Shown: one piece after another, positions 58,501 to 64,000 of the stretch
Layout: every line of letters starts with the position of its first letter
Numbering within the stretch: the first letter of the stretch is position 1
DNA from: Chrysomallon squamiferum
Lineage: Eukaryota; Mollusca; Gastropoda; Neomphalida; Peltospiridae
Assembly (NCBI GenBank): GCA_012295275.1
Contig: CM022674.1
Coordinates: 16,133,649 to 16,197,648 of the forward strand
Length of the DNA stretch: 64,000 bases
Direction: 5' to 3'
Program-made: the position numbers and the translations under genes
The notes under the pieces: model-generated
Seen by the model: the letters and a program-made list of their open reading frames with translations, nothing else
Database searches by the model: none
What the model was told of the DNA's origin: nothing

Positions 58501-60647
58501 ATGGAAAAGTAGAAATTGTGACAGCACTGATTGAAAAAGGTGTTGATGTAAATGTAAAGAACAGCAAAGGTGAAACTCCTCTTTTTACAGCTCTGAATTG
58601 TGACAAATTCGATTTTTCAGAACTAGCTATGTCGTCTTATAAGACAGAAGTAGCTTTGCTTTTACTGGAACAAGGAGCTGATCCTAATTTAACAGACAAT
58701 GATAACGATTCTGTTTTACACTTAGCAGCTGAACATGGAAATCTAAAAATTGTATCAGCACTGATTGAAAAAGGTGTTGATGTAAATTTTAAGAACATGC
58801 AAGGTGAAACTCCTCTTTTTACATCTTTTAAGTCTGAGCATTACAAAATACTTTTGTATTTACTAAAACAAGGAGCTGATCCTAATTTAACAGACAATCA
58901 GAAGAATTCTGTTTTACACTTAGCAGCTAAAGATGGAAATGTAGAAATTGTGACAGCACTGATTGAAAAAGGTGTTGATGTAAATGTTAAGAACAGTCAA
59001 GGTGAAACTCCTCTTTTTACATTTCTGAATTACAACAAATATTATTTTTTAGATGATCTAGCTACGTCCTCTGATAAGGCAAAAGTGGCTTTGGTTTTAC
59101 TGGAACATGGAGCTGTTCCTAATGTAACAGACACTAATGATAATTCTATTTTACACTTAGCAGCTAAACAAGGAAATGTAGAATTTGTGACAGCACTGAT
59201 TGAAAAAGGTGTTGATGTAAATATAAAGAACAGAGAAGGTGACACTCCTCTTTTTATAGCTTTTAAGTGTCAGCATTACAAAATGATTTTGTATTTACTA
59301 AAACAAGGAGCTGATCCTAATTTAACAGACAATGATAACAATACTGTTTTACACTTAGCAGCTAAAGATGGAAATGTAGAAATTGTGACAGCACTGATTG
59401 AAAAAGGTGTTGATGTAAATGTAAGGAATATGCAAGGTGAAATTCCTCTTTTTACAGCTGTTAAGTTTCACCATTACAAAATATTTTTGTGTTTACTAAA
59501 ACAGGGAGCTGATCCTAATTTAACAGACAATGATAGCAATACTGTTTTACACTTAGCAGCTGAAAATGGAAATGTAGAAATTGTGACAGCACTGATTGAA
59601 AAAGGTGTTGATGTAAATATAAAGAACAGAGAAGGTGAAACTCCTCTTTTTAAGGCTTTTATGTGTCAACATTACAAAATAGTTTTGTATTTACTAAAAC
59701 ACAGAGCAGATCCTAATTTAACTTACAATGAAAACAATTCTGTTCTACATTTAGCAGTTGAACATGAAAATGTAGAAATTGTGACAGCACTGATTGAAAA
59801 AGGTGTTAATGTAAATGTAAAGAATATTCGAGGTGAAACTCCTCTTTTCTCAGCTCTGAATTACGACAAATTTGATACTTTTAAAGATCCAACAATATCC
59901 TTTGATAAGATACAAATAACTTTGGTTTTACTGGAACATGGAGCTGATCCTTATTTAACAGACAATGATAACAATTCTGTTTTACACTTAGCAGCTGGTC
60001 ATGGAAATGTAGAAATTGTGACAGCACTGATTGAAAAAGGTGTTGATGTAAATGTTAAGAACAGAAAAGGTGAAACTCCTCTTTTTGCAGCTGTTCAGTT
60101 TCAGCAATACAAAATTCTTTTTTATTTACTAAAACAAGGAGCCGCATCTAATTTAACAGACAATGATAAGAATTCTGTTTTACACTTAGCAGCTAAACAT
60201 GGAAATGTAGAAACTGTGACAGCACTGATTGAAAAAGGTGCTGATGTAAATTTTAAGAACATTCAAGGTGAAACTCCTCTTTTTACAGCTGTTAAATATC
60301 AGCATTACAAAACACTTTTGTATTTACTAAAACATGGAGCTGATCCCAATTTAACAGACAATAATAGCAATTCTGTTTTGGAGTTAGCTGCTAAACATGC
60401 CAATGTAGAAATTGTGACAGAACTGATTGAAGAAGGTGCTGATGTAAATTTTAAGAACATTCGAGGTGAAACTCCTCTTTTTACAGCTGTTAAATATCAG
60501 CATTACAAAACATTTTTGTATTTACTAAAACATGGAGCTGATCCCAATTTAACAGACAATAATAGCAATTCTGTTTTAGATGTAGCTGCTAAACATGCCA
60601 ATGTAGAAATTGTGACAGAACTGATTGAAAAATGTGTTCATCTGTGA
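53990..60647 (+). CDS. RHIM-like motif / nSTAND3-like NTPase / ankyrin-repeat protein, 1758 aa
   Basis: Exons 53990-54200, 54723-54809, 55028-55114 and 55756-60647 join in phase (5277 nt). The ATG at 53990 has A at -3 and G at +4; the upstream exons A/B could extend the protein. Residues 1-70 are Ser/Thr-rich. Residues 71-99 and 100-128 come from two related exons; the second holds NIHDCQHFQIGAENKL, matching the RHIM pattern ([IV]Q[IV]G core plus flanking Asn/Leu). Residues about 140-480 form a STAND-type NTPase: Walker A GCPGSGKTT (166-174), Walker B VLIDDIFG (Asp216/217), a sensor-like RCIITLRKQ, and a winged-helix-like YTFIHQSVFDSLF. The sequence VETRAEEKGV...LLKKNGVVIVVG is typical of nSTAND3 proteins of molluscs. 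After a helical region with degenerate repeats, 25 ankyrin repeats run from 903 to the end. Expected role: intracellular sensor, ankyrin part binding ligand, NTPase oligomerising, RHIM seeding amyloid signalling. Domain calls are seen; the role is inference. Confidence 0.85.
54723..54809 (+). CDS. RHIM-like exon, copy 1 (core decayed)
   Basis: 87 nt, phase 1 in and 1 out. Encodes ILQLVQPTVNIHNCGN then VLFRMGNKLI. It aligns without gaps to copy 2, but the core is VLFR in place of FQIG, losing the Gln and Gly considered essential for RHIM stacking. Confidence 0.78.
55028..55114 (+). CDS. RHIM-like exon, copy 2 (intact core)
   Basis: 87 nt, phase 1 in and 1 out. Encodes KLQLVNPTVNIHDCQH then FQIGAENKLI. 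The arrangement N-I-x-x-C-x-x-[VF]-Q-[IV]-G-x-x-N-x-L is that of RIPK3-like RHIMs. Donor ATTA|GTAAGT is shared with copy 1. Confidence 0.82.
55490..55545. repeat. (TG)n microsatellite
   Basis: About 55 bp of TG in the intron before the large last exon. Confidence 0.93.
55756..60647 (+). CDS. RHIM-NTPase gene: last exon, NTPase and ankyrin repeats
   Basis: One exon of 4892 nt follows GATACAG. It starts KSTRSQLNSVDRRVYVETRA. The long uninterrupted frame over highly repetitive DNA argues for strong selection or recent homogenisation. TGA at 60645-60647 ends the protein inside an ankyrin repeat (ELIEKCVHL). Confidence 0.95.
58077..60644 (+). repeat. Ankyrin-repeat coding array with 198-bp two-repeat unit
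   Basis: 25 repeats alternate between a 'TPLFTA..YKI.LYLLKQGADPN' type and a 'SVLHLAAK.GNVEIVTALIE' type. The unit is therefore two repeats, normally 198 bp. Three units carry 12-13 extra residues near 58597, 59027 and 59858. The last two units (60273 and 60471 onward) are nearly identical. Confidence 0.93.
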
Positions 60648-62308
60648 AGCAATTCATTGTGATGAAGAATTAAATACAGTGTAAATTTGTGTAACTATAT
60701 TGCTGTGTAGTCTGGTGTATATCTAGGTACTGTAAATTGTTTCTATTGAGATATTCCATTACTGTACTGTTACACTCTGCTGTTTCTATTCAAATATTGT
60801 ATTCATATATTGTGTAGTTTGTGTTTCTATACAAATGTTGTTACCATATTTTATAGCTGCTGCATCTTTAAGCATTTCTTAGTCTCTATTGTATCTGAAC
60901 ATAACAAGAACTATTATAATAACTGTGGCTTTATGAAAATTTCACTTCATTTTAATTTCATTGAAAGAGTTTATGGTGTTTATTGCACAATTCCATGAAA
61001 AAGATGTTAAGAAATGTTTGGTTGCCTAGCAATAATAAAACAACAGTAATATTGATGTTAATTTTGAATAGGTTTTTGAGAAAGTGAAAAGTCAGCCAGT
61101 TTTTAAATCAGATTTGTTATATTATTCATGATGATTTGATTATTACTTATGTTGCTATTAGACTGTTTATGTGTGAAAATATCTGCTAAATAGGATGTTA
61201 TAATTAAAGTTGTGTTTTAAAGTAGAGTGCAGAATATTTAATGTATAGTTTTTATTTGACAAAATTGTTTTGCATTACTAAATAGTTTACTATGTTTATA
61301 TTAAGAAAAGTACTATAGTAATGTTGTGTGAAAGTGTTTTTGTTTTTTGTTTTCTCCTTTACACAATAGTTCTGTAATACTAAATCAAATTTGAATATCT
61401 TTGTACTAAGTAAATTTGGATTTTCATTTGGAGTTTATATACATTTTTGTTTTACAAAATGTTTCTATTCATGCTTTTAATATATAAATGTATATGGTAA
61501 AATAAAATGTAATTTTAAATATATATATATATATATATATGTAAAACACACAAACACACATACACATTTAAGTTAGAGATAGATTATTTTTTTAATAAAT
61601 TGTTCTGTGGTACTAAATGTTTATTATGTTTAGAATTTTAGATATATAATGTAATATAGTCTATTTTTTACTGTTATTGTCATACAAAAGAAAATATGAG
61701 CATATTTCTCTGTCAATTAGAAGACACGTTCATATAATGTTTGCATTTCACTAAATTATCATTAGAAAATACTAACAAAATTTATAAAGCAAATGTAAAT
61801 CTTCATTCATCTGATAGTTTTTACATATAGCTTTAATAATTACAAAATAGTGGATAATAAAGTAAATGTAAGTTTTAAGTAGGAATATTTATTTAATAAT
61901 TGAGAAATAGTGAATAATTAATAAAATAAATGTGATTTTAAATTAGAAACATGTTTGGCTAATGTTTACATTTATCTCTTTGACACTGAACTGTAAGTGT
62001 GGATTTAAACTGATTTAATTTGAGATAAAATTTTAATACTATCTTTATTTTATCTGTCAATAAGTTGTATCGAACAAGATTTTTTTTTAAATTTTTTTAT
62101 TTATTTATTTATTATTATTATTTTTTTTTTTAGGTGATTAGTTATTTTTATTAAAAAACAATTTTGAGGAATGTGTTGGAGTTACACTGAATGATTTTTT
62201 TGTATAAATATCTTGTATTTATTTTGCCTGTCTTGATGATTGTTTCCTTCCAGAAATTATTTTCAATTAATAATGATTTATTTGTATTGTGTTTGTTGCC
62301 ATTATTAC

Positions 62309-62371
<63 letters not shown>

Positions 62372-63190
62372 AGCTTTGTAATGATTTACTTTTAATTTAC
62401 TTGTTTGTTTTTCAGTGATGGAAAACAGAAAGTATTGTCTAATGTGCTAACCTTTGCTGGTGATGCCACTGTTACATAACTGTATGAAATGTGTCAGTTC
62501 ATGTATTGTTTTTAAGACACTGATACAAATTTTTTTGGATATATATATTGTTTATAATACTTGGCTATTGTATTCAATTAATATTTTTCATACATTTATT
62601 TTAAATATATATTTATTTGTTTATTTATATTATTATCATTATTATTAATTGGGAATATATTTATTTATTCTTACTTCTATGTATTTAATCATTAGAATAT
62701 CCTGATTCAATTTGAATAGCAAATACTTGTATATGTTTCTAATTACAATGATTCTTTTTTTCTTATTTAATTTGCATGATAGAATGTTTTTACTATTTTT
62801 ATTTTGTGAATCAACTAACTTTAGTTCAATCTTCAACTTACATTTTTTAATAATTAACATGTTTCTTTAATTAATGGATGAAAATGGACAAATGGTGTTT
62901 GTCTATCACATGTTACACATCCCATTTGTTCCATACCTAGAAGTAACAGTTGAAGTGTAATTAAGTCAATTCCAGTAATATTAGTGTAATAGTTACAGTG
63001 CTTTTCATTTGATTTTGTTACTGAATACAATGATAATAAAGAATAAAAAATAAAAACTTTATATGCAGTAATAATAATAATAGAAAGAAGGAAAGAAAAA
63101 ATCTTAGGAGAATATCTTCTAGTACAGAAAAGTAAAAATCCTAATTTTTATATAGTTAATATATATACATGTTACATATTTTGTTTGTTT
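60648..63190 (+). other. 3' UTR and downstream flank of the RHIM-NTPase gene
   Basis: AT-rich. A poly(A) signal AATAAA is at 61034-61039, with others beyond 61500. (TA)n lies near 61520-61540 and (ATT)n at 62309-62371. No further gene seen. Confidence 0.5.
62309..62371. repeat. (TTA)n microsatellite
   Basis: About 60 bp of TTA/ATT triplets. Confidence 0.93.
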
Positions 63191-63422
63191 TGTATATATA
63201 GCTGGACTTTTCATTGTTGCTGACTGGCTTATGAGATTATTTTGTGATAAAGTGCCACAACAAGTTTTCTCTAGAATTTTTACAATGATAATGAGAATGA
63301 CATTGATAACGACATCATTTTCATAAACTGTAGGATTACAGTACAGATATATAATAACAAAATTAAAATGCACATGCGTGGATGTTTAACATGGAGGACA
63401 TAACTCTCATATATAGTTCTTA

Positions 63423-64000
63423 TTAAAACACAGCTTTTTTAATACAAATATATTTTTTACTGTTAAACAAATTATTATACGAAATTATGTTTGGATGTCT
63501 CATATATTTATCAGGTATATCTGTTCTTGCATTTAATAATATAGGATCATTACGTTCAAATATATAGTGATAGTCATATCCAATTTTGTTAACATTACAA
63601 ATATGACATTTTCTGTTTTTAATTAGAATATCAGAACATTGTCCGGTTTCAATAGGAAGTTTAGCATTCGCGGTTCCAAATTTACATAAGACATTAGCAT
63701 TCTTTTGAGGCAGAAAAGTAAGACAGTTTTCTAATTTCAGTTCATTTTTAATTTTTGTTTATAATTAATACCTTTTGGAGATGTTTCAATTTATTTTTTC
63801 CATAATTGTTGATGTTGATCATGTAATATTTTGGATATCGTTTCACGTAATTATTTAACATTATCAAAGATGTGATATGTTAAACATCAATCATCTAAAA
63901 TATTTTTTTACAAATTTGTTCCAAAAAGAATCGATAGCATGTATTAAATAATATAGTTGTGAGGAAATCTTGTTTTGGGTTTTGCAAATTAGGTTCCTTG
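63423..64000 (-). mobile_element. Decayed LINE ORF2 C-terminus (non-LTR retrotransposon), continues past window end
   Basis: On the minus strand 63423-63750 is open in one frame and contains KFGTANAKLPIETGQCSDIL, NRKCHICNVNKIGYDYHYIF, then DKYMRHPNIISYNNLFNSKK and a stop. The Cys-x2-Cys...Gly-x-x-x-His-Tyr segment followed by 'RHPN...FNSK' is the usual C-terminal end of LINE reverse-transcriptase proteins in molluscs. Similarity continues toward 64000 in another frame (PKGINYKQKLKM), so it is frameshifted. The reverse transcriptase itself would lie outside the window. Sequence to about 63190 may be its 3' UTR. Confidence 0.75.

Overview
This window is eukaryotic and animal-like. It is AT-rich, its genes are split by GT-AG introns, and it carries very many microsatellites (AC, TC, TA, AAT, AAAT). 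The best guess is a mollusc, probably a gastropod. That rests on a SINE remnant with the '...ATAAAAGATCCCT...' tail common in mollusc genomes, the C-terminal tail of a mollusc-type LINE, a hAT transposon, and an nSTAND-type NTPase with ankyrin repeats. This is inference from sequence style, not a database match.

Layout. 1.3-3.2 kb: weak but phase-consistent minus-strand exons of an unidentified gene, one recalling the membrane-proximal region of receptor tyrosine phosphatases. 3.2-10.3 kb: mostly simple repeats, plus a frameshifted fragment of a KRBA2-like integrase-type protein (7.3-7.7 kb) and a more complex non-repetitive block at 9.2-9.5 kb. 10.4-21.9 kb: a 13-exon plus-strand gene. All splice phases agree and give a 544-residue protein: signal peptide, short Cys-containing ectodomain, one membrane span and a kinase domain with every catalytic motif. 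22.66-23.24 kb: a short inverted-repeat DNA transposon. 23.7-44.4 kb: about 20 kb of higher-order repeats with units up to 2.75-3.3 kb, embedded AAT/AAAT arrays, and degenerate telomere-like CCCTAA satellite at 27.3-27.6 and 41.2-42.8 kb. 44.4-49.1 kb: duplicated non-coding segments and a possible minus-strand terminal exon. 49.2-60.6 kb: the second major gene. 63.2-64.0 kb: a decayed LINE 3' end on the minus strand.

The second gene is the most striking item. Small exons that have been duplicated in tandem lead into one exon of nearly 4.9 kb. That exon encodes an nSTAND3-like P-loop NTPase followed by about 25 clear ankyrin repeats. Just before the NTPase are two tandem 87-nt exons. The second encodes a motif very like the RHIM amyloid motif of RIPK3/RIPK1-type cell-death proteins (FQIG core). 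The first is a copy whose core has decayed to VLFR. The gene therefore reads as RHIM - STAND NTPase - ankyrin, the layout expected of a ligand-triggered amyloid-nucleating immune receptor. A further 120-nt Pro/Lys-rich exon is also duplicated, and a degenerate hAT transposon with partial terminal inverted repeats, a possible 8-bp target duplication and a recognisable dimerisation domain lies between its two copies.

The two genes point the same way and are about 30 kb apart. One encodes a receptor-like kinase, the other a RHIM-type signalling NTPase. A functional link is only a speculation.
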